43,753 bases of DNA from Pseudomonadota bacterium (GCA_023423975.1 JAFAEO010000046.1:1-43753), one strand, 5' to 3'; positions 32,513-41,702 are shown, numbered from the stretch's first letter. The notes: a model not told the origin generated them from the letters alone. A program made the numbers and translations.

Positions 32513-34020
32513 AAAGCCGCGCTCCCGTTCAGCAAGATATCGCCGTCAAATTGATACCATTCATCGTCGGCTGTGCCTTGTTCATGCAGATGCTCGACGC
32601 AACCGTGGTGGCGACCGCCCTTCCAGTGATGGCCGCATCGCTGCAGTCCACCCCGGTTCGCATGAACGTAGCCATTACCTCCTATTTGCTGGCGGTGGCG
32701 GTGTTTGTGCCGATCTGCGGCTGGGCTGCCGACCGGTTCGGGGCAAAACGCCTGTTTCTTTTTGCGATCAGCCTGTTTGCGCTCACTTCGCTAACCTGCG
32801 CATTATCGTGGGATCTGACTTCCCTGACAGTATCCAGGTTCATTCAGGGTATTGCAGGTGCAATGATGGTGCCGGTAGGCCGTATTATCATGCTGCGAAC
32901 GATACCGCGTAACCAGATCCTGAAAGCCACTTCATTTCTCTCTATCCCCGCCCTGCTCGGCCCGATTCTTGGACCGCCCCTGGGCGGCTTTCTGGTGACC
33001 TATGCCTCCTGGCACTGGATATTTCTTATCAATATTCCAATTGCGATTATCGGCATTGCACTTGTACTCAGGTACGTGCTTGAGTATCGCAGCGAGAAAA
33101 AACCCCGGCTGGACTGGCTCGGTTTCCTGCTTAGCGGCGTGGGTATGGCAACGTTTGTGATCGGCATTGAAGCCATCGGCAACCATACGCATGGGTATCT
33201 ATATCCGCTGTTGTTGCTGACTACCGGGCTGGTATGCACGTTGCTCTATATACGCCATGCCAGACGCCACCCGGAACCCATTATCGATCTATCGCTTCTG
33301 AAAATCCCCACCTTTTCGGCCGCGGTAATTGGCGGCAATATGACGCGCCTGTCGGTTGGCGCCATGCCCTTTTTGCTCACCCTTCTGTTCCAGGTCGGTT
33401 TTGGCTACTCGGCGCTTGCCAGCGGAATGATCACCTTTTCGATGGCCATAGGATCGCTGATGATGAAATTCATCGCGACAGCAGTATTCGGACGGTGGGG
33501 CTTTCGCAAGGTGCTTCTGATCAATGGCACGCTTACCGGGTTAATGACAATCACAAATGCATTTTTCATTGAAAGTACGCCCGTACTGCTTATGGGGACA
33601 GTGCTTTTGATAGGTGGTTTTTTCCGCTCATTGCAGTTCACCGGTGTAAACAGTCTGGCCTTTGCTGACATTGAGCCGGAACAGATGAGCCAGGCAAGCT
33701 CCTTTTCTGCCACTGCACAACAGATTGGCATCAGTCTGGGCATGGGTATTGCCACCGTTACGCTGGACCTGAGCATGCAATTGCGAGGAGCCAGCCAGGT
33801 TTCAATCGGCGATATCCATACCGGGTTCTGGGTAATCGGGCTGCTGTCCATTGTCGCCGCCTACTGGTTTTATAAACTGGATCCCAAGGCCGGTGAAGGA
33901 ATTACCGTACACAAGGAACGAAAGAACCGGGTCAGGTTCAAACGCCGGCGCAAATCGGCCACGGTATCAGATCGCCGATCACAAACGAAGCCAGCGCAGA
34001 CCAACAATATAAAGTCATAG
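32509..34020 (+). CDS. MFS multidrug exporter, DHA2 (EmrB/QacA) type
   Basis: This is a 503-residue major-facilitator protein with about 14 membrane helices, as in the DHA2 drug:H+ antiporters. Motifs are LFMQMLDATVVATALPVMA (helix 1), WAADRFGAKRLFLFAI (loop 2-3 motif A), SRFIQGIAGAMMVPVGR, and the motif C-like ALLGPILGPPLGGFLVTYASWHWIF. The long basic tail (KERKNRVRFKRRRKSATVS) is cytoplasmic and unusual in its charge. The ATG at 32509 overlaps the AbrB stop, so the pair is cotranslated, an uncommon partnership. No EmrA-like adaptor accompanies it. Confidence 0.93.
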   Translation: MKSRAPVQQDIAVKLIPFIVGCALFMQMLDATVVATALPVMAASLQSTPVRMNVAITSYLLAVAVFVPICGWAADRFGAKRLFLFAISLFALTSLTCALSWDLTSLTVSRFIQGIAGAMMVPVGRIIMLRTIPRNQILKATSFLSIPALLGPILGPPLGGFLVTYASWHWIFLINIPIAIIGIALVLRYVLEYRSEKKPRLDWLGFLLSGVGMATFVIGIEAIGNHTHGYLYPLLLLTTGLVCTLLYIRHARRHPEPIIDLSLLKIPTFSAAVIGGNMTRLSVGAMPFLLTLLFQVGFGYSALASGMITFSMAIGSLMMKFIATAVFGRWGFRKVLLINGTLTGLMTITNAFFIESTPVLLMGTVLLIGGFFRSLQFTGVNSLAFADIEPEQMSQASSFSATAQQIGISLGMGIATVTLDLSMQLRGASQVSIGDIHTGFWVIGLLSIVAAYWFYKLDPKAGEGITVHKERKNRVRFKRRRKSATVSDRRSQTKPAQTNNIKS

Positions 34021-34423
34021 ACGCAATAGACAAGCGCACGGGAATAAGTGCATAAGTGCCACGTGTTGATCCACTCAGTTAGTCCCCGGCCCGTCAGTTC
34101 ATTTATTCCTCATTTTTCCAACTGGCCAACCCGTTCATTCATGCTACAGGGTTGGCGGGCAGGTGGTTATTTTAATAATATTTCAATTGAAATATTATTA
34201 AAATAACCTGAGGCAGAGTGTCAGCACCACAGTTGGTCTTTGGCCACATAGCCAACAAAGTCAGAGACCAATTGCATTAAAGCGCAGCAGAACCAGGTAC
34301 AACGCGGATACACTGATAGCAGACCTTGCAATTAGAAACACCAGGCTCAGCGAGCCGAAAATTTCCTGCCAAACTATACTGCCCGATTTAAAGTACGCTA
34401 CCAACTTCCCGGTGTCATCCCTT
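34021..34423. other. Intergenic region with hairpin and long palindrome
   Basis: This 403-nt region lies between the MFS and phospholipase-D genes, both on the plus strand. A hairpin with arms GCCAACCC (34125-34132) and GGGTTGGC (34149-34156) is closely followed by the 44-bp palindrome. No coding frame with family features is seen. Confidence 0.55.
34165..34208. repeat. 44-bp perfect palindrome
   Basis: Bases 34165-34186 are the exact reverse complement of 34187-34208, with no spacer, centred on CAATTG. The arms begin GGTTATTTTAATAATATTTC. It is almost entirely A+T except at the ends. It could extrude as a cruciform, form an RNA hairpin that ends transcription in both directions, or bind a dimeric protein. 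Confidence 0.92.
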
Positions 34424-35977
34424 ATGAAGAGCATTCTTTCACTATCCAGACCGATCCTTCTTTGCATGCTCGCCTGCCTGCTGGCTGGCTGCTCCCTGCC
34501 CTCCCTGGATAGTCGAACAAATAGCAAGGCATTAACCGAAGCACAGGCGACCAATACGACCTTAGGTCAGGCCATATCACCCCTGGTCGGGGCGCATCCG
34601 GGCAAAAGTGGTATATATGCACTGGCCGACGCCCAGGAAGCGTTCGCTGCACGTACGCTACTGGCACGCGCCGCGCAAAAAACGCTGGATGTACAGTATT
34701 ACATCTGGCATGACGATATTACGGGAACCCTGCTTCTTGAAGAACTGCGCTCAGCAGCCGACAGAGGCGTTCGTGTCCGTCTGCTGCTTGACGATAATGG
34801 TACCGCTGGTCTGGATGATGAGCTTGCTGCGCTGGACAACCATCCGAATATTGAAATTCGGCTGTTCAATCCGTTTATCGTACGCTGGCCAAAATTCATA
34901 GGCTTTGTTACCGACTTTATGCGCGTAAATCGCCGCATGCACAACAAATCGTTTACCGCGGACAACCAGGCTACGATCATTGGCGGCCGCAATGTGGGTG
35001 ACGAATATTTCGGAGCTGGTGAAGCCGTTTTGTTTGCCGATTTGGATGTGTTGGCTATTGGCAAGGCAGCCAGTGATGTGTCCACTGATTTCGATCGGTA
35101 CTGGGAAAGCAAGTCATCTTATCCCGTGAACTTGATCTTGCCAAAGGTTGACGCAACAATCTTGCCGCAGCTCAAAGCCAAGGCCGACAGCCTGATACAG
35201 TCTCCAGCTGCTGCTCAATATACGCAAGCGATCAGAACTTCGCCGTTTATCTCAAGAATGCTCAAAGGTAATCTCAGTTTCGAATGGGCTGATATTCGAA
35301 TGGTCAGTGATGATCCTGCCAAAGGCTTGGGCAAAGCAACGTCAGACGGCTTGCTGATCTATCAACTGGCTGATATTCTCGGGCGCCCCACCCGCAATGT
35401 TGACTTGATATCCCCCTATTTTGTGCCCACCGCCGCCGGTGTCGAGGTATTTACGAAAATGGCGCACGACGGCGTGAAGTTGCGGGTGTTGACCAACTCG
35501 CTGGATGCCACGGACGTTGCTGCTGTTCATGCCGGTTATGCCAAACGCCGTAAAGATCTCCTGGCCGCCGGTATCGAGCTCTACGAGCTACGGCGTGTAT
35601 CCAGCAACGACAAACGCAATGAGAGTGCCGGGCCTTTTGGCAGCTCCGGATCCAGCCTTCATGCAAAAACATTTGCCATTGATCATAAACGTGTATTTGT
35701 CGGCTCGTTCAATTTCGATCCCCGGTCAACCCATCTGAATACCGAAATGGGTTTTGTCATTGAGAGCCCCAACCTCGCATTGCAGATCGAAAAGTACTTT
35801 GATAACGAGATAATCAAGACTTCTTACGAAGTTCGGCTGTCCGCAGCGGGTGATGTGTATTGGGTGGAGCGCCGTGACGGCAAGCTGATCCGCTATAACT
35901 CGGAACCTGAGACCAGTCTGCTCAAACGCGGCGTCGTCTGGTTTCTATCCATGTTGCCTATTGAGTGGCTGCTGTAA
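34424..35977 (+). CDS. Phospholipase D/cardiolipin synthase-like lipoprotein (ClsC-like)
   Basis: This 517-residue PLD-superfamily protein carries two HKD motifs: MHNKSFTADNQATIIGGRN in the first half, and LHAKTFAIDHKRVFVGSFNFDPRS in the second. These are the catalytic His-Lys pairs of phosphatidyl transfer. The start region has a lipoprotein signal with lipobox LLAGC around residue 25, placing it at a membrane. Architecture and length resemble ClsC/YmdC, which makes cardiolipin from phosphatidylglycerol and phosphatidylethanolamine; no ymdB partner is nearby. ATG 34424 starts the signal peptide; a GTG at 34412 is an alternative. The upstream ribosome site is weak. Confidence 0.92.
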   Translation: MKSILSLSRPILLCMLACLLAGCSLPSLDSRTNSKALTEAQATNTTLGQAISPLVGAHPGKSGIYALADAQEAFAARTLLARAAQKTLDVQYYIWHDDITGTLLLEELRSAADRGVRVRLLLDDNGTAGLDDELAALDNHPNIEIRLFNPFIVRWPKFIGFVTDFMRVNRRMHNKSFTADNQATIIGGRNVGDEYFGAGEAVLFADLDVLAIGKAASDVSTDFDRYWESKSSYPVNLILPKVDATILPQLKAKADSLIQSPAAAQYTQAIRTSPFISRMLKGNLSFEWADIRMVSDDPAKGLGKATSDGLLIYQLADILGRPTRNVDLISPYFVPTAAGVEVFTKMAHDGVKLRVLTNSLDATDVAAVHAGYAKRRKDLLAAGIELYELRRVSSNDKRNESAGPFGSSGSSLHAKTFAIDHKRVFVGSFNFDPRSTHLNTEMGFVIESPNLALQIEKYFDNEIIKTSYEVRLSAAGDVYWVERRDGKLIRYNSEPETSLLKRGVVWFLSMLPIEWLL

Positions 35978-36083
35978 TAGAGAATGATTATGCAAGCCTA
36001 TATGATTCTATGGCTCTTAGAGGTCTGATGGATTTAATAGGCCGGTCGTTTGGTCAAGACGATGAATGTTGTATCGGGTTTTG

Positions 36084-36150
36084 CCGACCCTGCCCCGAAA
36101 ATCTTCCCACAAGCGGGGCCCCCGACTGTTGAAATGAATGCCAGGGTCGG
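36084..36150. terminator. Nested inverted repeat between convergent genes
   Basis: Outer arms CCGACCCTG (36084-36092) and CAGGGTCGG (36142-36150) enclose inner arms CCCCG (36093-36097) and CGGGG (36114-36118). It lies between the convergent PLD and HIT genes and may act as a bidirectional stop, though no long T tract follows. Confidence 0.4.
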
Positions 36151-36155
36151 ATAAT

Positions 36156-36575
36156 TTACTTAATGGCTGCGGCAATTTGGCTGGCTAACTCCGCAATCTC
36201 GTCCATATCGCCCTTTACACGACCGTGACGTTCCACTTTTTCCCCTATGTATCGGGGAACCAGATGAAAATGCACATGGTAAACAGTTTGACCGGCGATT
36301 TCGTTATTGAACTGCGACAGGATAAAGCCATCCGCTTTGGTCACTTCCAGTAGCGCTGGCGCAATTTTTTTTGCCGTAGCCACACATGCCTGAGCACCCT
36401 CCACCGACAAATCCAGTAGCGTTTCAGCCTCTTCTTTGGTCAGAATAAGCAAGTGTCCCCGCGTTTGCGGCATGATGTCCATCATGGCGTAAGTCTTCTC
36501 GTCTTCATATATTTTGAACGACGGTGCCTCTGCCCGGAGAATTTTCGCGAAAATATTCTGACTATCGTAGGCCAT
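36156..36575 (-). CDS. HIT-family (histidine triad) nucleotide-binding protein
   Basis: This is a 139-residue HIT protein. The triad YHVHFHLVPR lies at about residues 98-107. The N-terminal half has NIFAKILRAEAPSFKIYEDE, MMDIMPQTRGHLLILTKEEAETLLDL, as in bacterial HinT/Hit hydrolases acting on nucleoside phosphoramidates or dinucleotides. Length is normal. It is transcribed away from the putative origin region. Neighbouring genes give no hint of a special role. Confidence 0.95.
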   Translation of the reverse strand: MAYDSQNIFAKILRAEAPSFKIYEDEKTYAMMDIMPQTRGHLLILTKEEAETLLDLSVEGAQACVATAKKIAPALLEVTKADGFILSQFNNEIAGQTVYHVHFHLVPRYIGEKVERHGRVKGDMDEIAELASQIAAAIK

Positions 36576-37628
36576 CTTTGCTCCTCTATCGCCTGATTGA
36601 AAACGGATACGGTCCCGTCACCTGGGGCCTGGATATTGCTGCGACGCGGCACAATATGCGACCGCGCCGGACTATCTCGAATTATAAGCAGGAATTGTGA
36701 ACAACGTGATTGAAGCTATTGGGAAATCGCAATTAGTGTTTGCAACGATATAAACTTCTCATTCACGAAAAACCTGTTAATCGACCAGTAGAGTGTGAAT
36801 GTGCCGTGACCGGACCGACAAAGCCCTAAAAATCACGATAAAACCCAGGTTTTACGCTCTCCCTGCGAGGTGTCAGATTTTTTATTCGGAAAATGTATTA
36901 CATCCCTGCCTGTTATTCCAGGCAGCGCTATCTTCGTTACAGGGCTGGTACTTCTGCAAATAGCGCTCTGCAAGCGCCTATCCGGCATGCTTGTCCTTCT
37001 TTTTTTGATGGATTACCGACATAACCAACGACAAAGATAAGCAGATGCCCTGCACTGCTTTAGCCATAGGATGAGCATTGAGCGCTTATGTGGCTACCGC
37101 TGAGTCCAGCAGATTCCCAATGTCGACCATCCCTTACATAAACCTTTCCGTATCCCACCCTTTTTAAAATCGGGCTCTGCTTGACCATTTTTCGCCCCAC
37201 CCGTAACTAACGCAAATTGCTTTCGGACGATCCTAGCCTTCGCCAATGTTTCCTCGATAACTACTCTAGCGACGGTTCTGCTCTACCCCCAATCTCCAGG
37301 GCGAGATTTCCTGTTTGTGCCACCCGGTCGTCAAAAAAACAAATAGAAACTAGGGATAAAAGGCGTCCAAATCCGTGTTTTTGTTCGATTTTGGCCTGTG
37401 GATAAGCTCTGGGCGAACCTCTGTGAATAACTTCTGTATCAAAACTTGATAAATAGCGGGAAACTGCGAGGTGACAAAGTTGTTCATTTTTATACACCGG
37501 ACAAAAGGCGGGTATTCACCAACCAGAATTCCCGCTAAGTATATGAATATGCGAGTAAATTCATTCGTTTCAACATATCCACAGAGTATCTATCTCTTAA
37601 TCTTTTATATATTCAAACAGATTAATAA
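36576..37628. other. Long gene-free region, left part of probable oriC
   Basis: More than 1 kb carries no convincing gene. Its right end holds DnaA-box-like 9-mers: TGTGGATAA at 37397-37405 (perfect box on the minus strand), TGTGAATAA at 37422-37430, TTATACACC at 37490-37498 and ATATCCACA at 37575-37583. An AT-rich stretch follows at 37584-37628 and could be the unwinding element. The left part (36576-37380) shows many small imperfect repeats but no gene. In Alcaligenaceae the region before mnmG is a known place for the origin, which this fits. Confidence 0.65.
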
Positions 37629-38804
37629 CTAGAGGTGCTTAAGCACCGAAAGTGCCTGTTCCAGGGTTTGCTGTTTTTTTGCAAAACAGAAACGGACCAG
37701 GTTATGGTTTGACTCTAGATCATCAGGATTACGGTAAAAAGCAGACACTGGAATGACAGTGACTTTCTTTTCCTGAGTAAGCCATTTCGCAAAAGCAAGT
37801 TCATTGTTCTGGGAAATTTCTGAATAATCTGCCAACAGGAAAAATGTTCCCTGACTACGTATCGGCTTAAACCTGGTATTTTTCAGACCTTCATAGAGAA
37901 AATCGTGTTTTTCCTGGTAAAAAGCAGGCAATGTCAGATAGGTAGCGGGATCTGCTGTATACATGCCCAGCGCTACCTGCATGGGGGAGCTCACTGTAAA
38001 CACCATGAACTGATGTACTTTTCGTAATTCGGCAGTCATGCTCGCTGGCGCACAGCAATACCCTATTTTCCAGCCCGTCGTGTGATAGGTTTTGCCAAAT
38101 GAAGAGATATGAAAAGTTCGTGCAGCCAGAGCGGGACGCGTACTGAGACTTAGAAACGGTTTTCCGTCAAAAACGATGTGTTCATAGACTTCGTCTGCCA
38201 GCAAAAGCACGTTTGTGTCAGCGATAATGGTTTCCAGTGCATCCAGATCATAGTCAGCAAGGGTGATCCCTGTAGGATTGTGGGGAAAATTCAATATGAT
38301 TAATTTGGTTTTGGAGGTGATCGCCTCCCCTACCCTGTCCCAATCCACTGAATAACTGCTTTGTCCATCTTTCGGCGCCACCAGGGGTACAAAAACAGGG
38401 ACTCCGCCAGCAAGACGGATTGCTGGTACGTAAGAGTCGTAGCTTGGTTCCAGCACAATAACTTCATCACCGGAATTGACCACAGCAAGAATCGCTGCCA
38501 TTAGCGCTTCGGTAGCACCACTCGTAACGGTCACTTCGGTATTTTCGTCATATTGGTGACCATACAGCGTTGCAACCTTTTTTGCGATGTTGCTGCGCAA
38601 CAGTTGGTCACCAGGCATATAGGGGTACTGATTGTGGCCGGTTTTCATTGCCTGGGTAACCAGATCAATGAGTTTTGGGTCTGGGTCGAAGTCCGGGAAG
38701 CCTTGACCGAGGTTTGTTGCCTTGAAATCGGCCGCCATTTTGGTCATAACGGTAAAAATTGTGGTTCCAACGGCGGGAAGTTTGGATGAAATGCTTGTAA
38801 TCAC
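37629..38804 (-). CDS. ybdL: PLP-dependent aminotransferase, YbdL (methionine aminotransferase) type
   Basis: This is a 391-residue class I/II aminotransferase. The start SKLPAVGTTIFTVMTKMA, NLGQGFPDFD, VTSGATEALMAAI, EPSYDSYVPAI and SSFGKTYHTTGWKIGYC strongly resemble E. coli YbdL, which prefers methionine, histidine and phenylalanine. The PLP lysine is K238 (SSFGKTYH); N176 in NFPHNPTG and D204 in LLADEVYEH are the other usual cofactor contacts. It lies between the two DnaA-box clusters, and is divergent from mnmG. Kynurenine aminotransferases share the same motifs, so substrate is uncertain. Confidence 0.93.
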   Translation of the reverse strand: MITSISSKLPAVGTTIFTVMTKMAADFKATNLGQGFPDFDPDPKLIDLVTQAMKTGHNQYPYMPGDQLLRSNIAKKVATLYGHQYDENTEVTVTSGATEALMAAILAVVNSGDEVIVLEPSYDSYVPAIRLAGGVPVFVPLVAPKDGQSSYSVDWDRVGEAITSKTKLIILNFPHNPTGITLADYDLDALETIIADTNVLLLADEVYEHIVFDGKPFLSLSTRPALAARTFHISSFGKTYHTTGWKIGYCCAPASMTAELRKVHQFMVFTVSSPMQVALGMYTADPATYLTLPAFYQEKHDFLYEGLKNTRFKPIRSQGTFFLLADYSEISQNNELAFAKWLTQEKKVTVIPVSAFYRNPDDLESNHNLVRFCFAKKQQTLEQALSVLKHL

Positions 38805-38830
38805 TTTTTGCGTCTCTTACTGTATTAATT

Positions 38831-38941
38831 TTATCAACAGGGCTATAATTCTTATTATGCCTGAATGTTGATGATCTTATACACAAACAATACCTATATA
38901 TTCACAACATATTCACCGAGTTATCAACATACTTATCCACA
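38831..38941. other. Dense DnaA-box cluster, right part of probable oriC
   Basis: Within 111 bp lie TTATCAACA (38831-38839 and 38921-38929), TTATACACA (38877-38885), ATATTCACA (38898-38906), ATATTCACC (38909-38917) and the perfect TTATCCACA (38933-38941). All are on the plus strand and lie in very AT-rich sequence immediately before two parS sites and mnmG. The density and uniform orientation are what an initiator-binding array would show. Confidence 0.7.
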
Positions 38942-38943
38942 AT

Positions 38944-38959
38944 TGTTCCACGTGGAACA
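38944..38959. promoter_or_regulatory. parS site 1
   Basis: The sequence TGTTCCACGTGGAACA is a perfect 16-bp palindrome of the universal parS form bound by chromosomal ParB. The parAB genes lie about 3 kb away on the same side. It begins two bases after the last DnaA box. Confidence 0.93.
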
Positions 38960-39023
38960 ATTTAGATAATATCTTTTATGTGCTATTGCGTTTAAAATAG
39001 CATTTCCATAAAACGCCTTTTAA

Positions 39024-39039
39024 TGTTCCACGTGGAACA
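39024..39039. promoter_or_regulatory. parS site 2
   Basis: This is a second identical copy of TGTTCCACGTGGAACA, 80 bp (about eight helical turns) from the first and 31 bp before the mnmG start. ParB loading at these two sites would nucleate spreading over mnmG and may affect its transcription. Confidence 0.93.
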
Positions 39040-39070
39040 TTTCTCTATTTCCTTCGATTGAAAGAATAAA

Positions 39071-41011
39071 ATGAACTACCCAGACGAATTTGACGTCATT
39101 GTTGTTGGTGGAGGTCACGCCGGTACTGAAGCGGCGCTTGCTGCTGCGCGGTCCGGATCCAAAACCCTCTTGTTGACCCATAACATTGAAACCCTGGGAC
39201 AAATGTCCTGCAATCCTTCTATTGGCGGAATAGGGAAGGGGCATTTAGTAAAAGAGATTGACGCGCTGGGTGGCGCAATGGCTATAGCTGCGGACGAGGC
39301 GGGAATTCAGTTCAGAATTCTGAATAGTTCGAAAGGTCCGGCGGTAAGAGCGACGCGTGTACAAGCAGATCGACTGCTCTATAAGCAGGCTATTCGTTCC
39401 CGATTGGAGAATCAGCAGAATTTGTGGCTGTTCCAGCAGGCAGTAGATGATCTTGTTCTGGAGGGAGATAGGGTAGTTGGCGCCAAAACCCAAATTGGGG
39501 TGGTGTTTCGTTCAAAAACGGTTGTTTTGACTGCTGGAACCTTCCTGAACGGTTTGATCCACGTTGGATTAAATAATTATTCTGCGGGCAGGGCGGGTGA
39601 CCCACCGGCAATCAGTCTTGGACAACGACTTAAGGAAATGAATCTGCCGCAAGGGCGGCTTAAGACCGGTACGCCACCACGAATTGACGCCCGGAGTATT
39701 GATTTCAGCAAATTGGAAGAGCAGCCAGGTGATACAGATCCTATGCCGGTGTTTTCTTACATGGGATCGGTGCAGATGCATCCTCGTCAGGTGTCTTGCT
39801 GGATTACACATACCAATAGCCGAACGCACGATATTATCCGTAATGGGCTGGATCGGTCGCCCATGTATACGGGCGTAATCGACGGGATAGGGCCAAGGTA
39901 TTGTCCATCTATCGAAGATAAAATAAATCGCTTTGCTGATAAAGACTCTCATCAGATATTCCTGGAACCAGAGGGCTTACTGACAAATGAAATCTATCCT
40001 AATGGGATTTCGACCAGCTTGCCCTTTGATGTGCAGTTGGAACTGATTCACACGCTGCCGGGCCTGGAGCACGCGCATGTGTTGCGCCCGGGTTATGCCA
40101 TTGAATATGACTATTTTGATCCACGTGGACTCAAACGTAGTCTGGAAACGAAAGTGATTTCTGGGCTGTTCTTTGCCGGACAGATAAATGGCACTACAGG
40201 CTACGAAGAAGCTGCGGCGCAAGGTTTGCTGGCCGGGCTTAATGCGTCCCGCCAGGCAAAAGGGCTTGACGCATGGACGCCGAAGCGAGATGAAGCGTAT
40301 CTCGGGGTGTTGGTAGACGATTTGGTGACGCGAGGCGTGACCGAACCGTACCGGATGTTTACCTCTCGGGCAGAATACAGGCTAAGCCTGCGCGAAGACA
40401 ATGCAGACTTTCGTTTAACGGAAATAGGGCGGCATTTGGGGCTCGTTGATGATGCACGTTGGGACTTCTTCAGTAATAAGCGTGATGCGGTTCAGCGGGA
40501 GGTATCCAGACTGGCTGGTACCCGTGTATCGCCCAGGACATTCAGCGTTGACCTATCCGAAAAGTTGCTTGGCACGCGCCTGGAACGGGATTATTCTCTT
40601 GCGGATTTGTTGAAACGCCCAGCCGTAACTTATAACACCCTGACGAATGCCACCACTGAGGATGGTACCGTGCTGGCGCCCGTAGATGTCTTGTCCGACG
40701 CGGTCAAAGAACAGGTCGAGATACAGGTGAAATACGCCGGTTATATTGCCCGACAGCAAGAAGAAGTAACGCGCCAGAGTCATCTTGAAGAACAGAAAAT
40801 TCCGGCCGACCTGGACTACGATACAGTGGCCAGCCTTTCATTTGAAGTGCGGCAGAAGCTGAAAGATACACGGCCCGAGACCGTGGGTCAGGCGCGCAGG
40901 ATTTCGGGGGTAACGCCGGCCGCTATTTCCATTCTGCTGATCCATTTGAAGCGTTTGCAGCTGTCGACGAAGACGCTGCGCAAAACAGCACCCATCGCGG
41001 TCGAAGAATGA
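39071..41011 (+). CDS. mnmG: tRNA uridine-5-carboxymethylaminomethyl modification enzyme MnmG (GidA)
   Basis: This 646-residue FAD protein partners with MnmE in modification of U34 in tRNA. The FAD loop VIVVGGGHAGTEAALAAARSG is at about residues 9-29. MSCNPSIGGIGKGHLVKEIDALGG and the central PRYCPSIEDKINRF, FLEPEGL and GTTGYEEAAAQGLLAGLNA segments are all conserved. The C-terminal helical tail (about 560-640) is complete. Length is standard. It begins the block mnmG-rsmG-parA-parB, with rsmG starting ten bases after its stop. Its promoter region overlaps the DnaA-box and parS cluster. Confidence 0.98.
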   Translation: MNYPDEFDVIVVGGGHAGTEAALAAARSGSKTLLLTHNIETLGQMSCNPSIGGIGKGHLVKEIDALGGAMAIAADEAGIQFRILNSSKGPAVRATRVQADRLLYKQAIRSRLENQQNLWLFQQAVDDLVLEGDRVVGAKTQIGVVFRSKTVVLTAGTFLNGLIHVGLNNYSAGRAGDPPAISLGQRLKEMNLPQGRLKTGTPPRIDARSIDFSKLEEQPGDTDPMPVFSYMGSVQMHPRQVSCWITHTNSRTHDIIRNGLDRSPMYTGVIDGIGPRYCPSIEDKINRFADKDSHQIFLEPEGLLTNEIYPNGISTSLPFDVQLELIHTLPGLEHAHVLRPGYAIEYDYFDPRGLKRSLETKVISGLFFAGQINGTTGYEEAAAQGLLAGLNASRQAKGLDAWTPKRDEAYLGVLVDDLVTRGVTEPYRMFTSRAEYRLSLREDNADFRLTEIGRHLGLVDDARWDFFSNKRDAVQREVSRLAGTRVSPRTFSVDLSEKLLGTRLERDYSLADLLKRPAVTYNTLTNATTEDGTVLAPVDVLSDAVKEQVEIQVKYAGYIARQQEEVTRQSHLEEQKIPADLDYDTVASLSFEVRQKLKDTRPETVGQARRISGVTPAAISILLIHLKRLQLSTKTLRKTAPIAVEE

Positions 41012-41021
41012 GCAGGTGGGT

Positions 41022-41702
41022 ATGAGTGAGCATGAGAGAGCAGGGCGGCACGACCGCATAGCGGTTGCAGCTGCCAGCCTGGGGCTATCCATTAGCGATA
41101 TCCAGATTCAGCAGTTGAACGGCTATCAGGATCAGTTGTTGCGGTGGAATAAGGTATATAACCTGACTGCCCTGAGGGACCCGGATAAAGTGCTGATTCA
41201 GCATATTTTTGATAGTTTGTCGGTTATCGCTCCGCTGAATGACAAGTTTGCCTCAGGGCGGACAATTTCTGTACTGGATGTCGGCTCCGGTGGTGGTCTG
41301 CCGGGGGCAGTCTTGGCTATAATGAGGCCTGACTGGCAGGTGTGCTGCGTAGATGCCGTTGAGAAAAAAACGGCGTTTATCCGGCAAGCTGCGGGCGTAC
41401 TTAAATTGCCCAATCTGGTATCCGAGCATATCCGTATTGAACGAAAGCCGCCGGCTCAGGCTGATCTGGTTATTTCGCGGGCATTTGCTTCGCTGGTCGA
41501 TTTCAGCGACTGGTCTGGCATGCATGTCGGGAGCGACGGGCATCTGGTAGCAATGAAAGGACGGTTGGCATCAGAAGAGGTGTCACAGCTGGAAGAAAAG
41601 GGCGCGTGGTCAGTTGCGCAGGTTCAGAAACTGAACGTGCCGGAACTGGATGCTGAGCGTTGTCTTGTATGGTTGCAGCAAGTAGGAAAATATGACAAAT
41701 GA
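41022..41702 (+). CDS. rsmG: 16S rRNA (guanine-N7)-methyltransferase RsmG (GidB)
   Basis: This 226-residue SAM-dependent methyltransferase modifies G527 of 16S rRNA; loss gives low-level streptomycin resistance. The SAM motif VLDVGSGGGLPGAVLAI is at about residues 84-100. NLTALRDPDKVLIQHIFDSL before it and ISRAFASLVDF after it are family marks. I prefer ATG 41022 with AGGTGG just upstream over the GTG at 41016. Its 3' end overlaps parA by 11 bases, tying ribosome modification to the partition genes in one transcript. Confidence 0.97.
   Translation: MSEHERAGRHDRIAVAAASLGLSISDIQIQQLNGYQDQLLRWNKVYNLTALRDPDKVLIQHIFDSLSVIAPLNDKFASGRTISVLDVGSGGGLPGAVLAIMRPDWQVCCVDAVEKKTAFIRQAAGVLKLPNLVSEHIRIERKPPAQADLVISRAFASLVDFSDWSGMHVGSDGHLVAMKGRLASEEVSQLEEKGAWSVAQVQKLNVPELDAERCLVWLQQVGKYDK

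Noticed and set aside
36576..37380. Hidden gene in the long empty region before the DnaA boxes
   Set aside because: No frame longer than about 60 codons with a ribosome site or family feature was seen on either strand.
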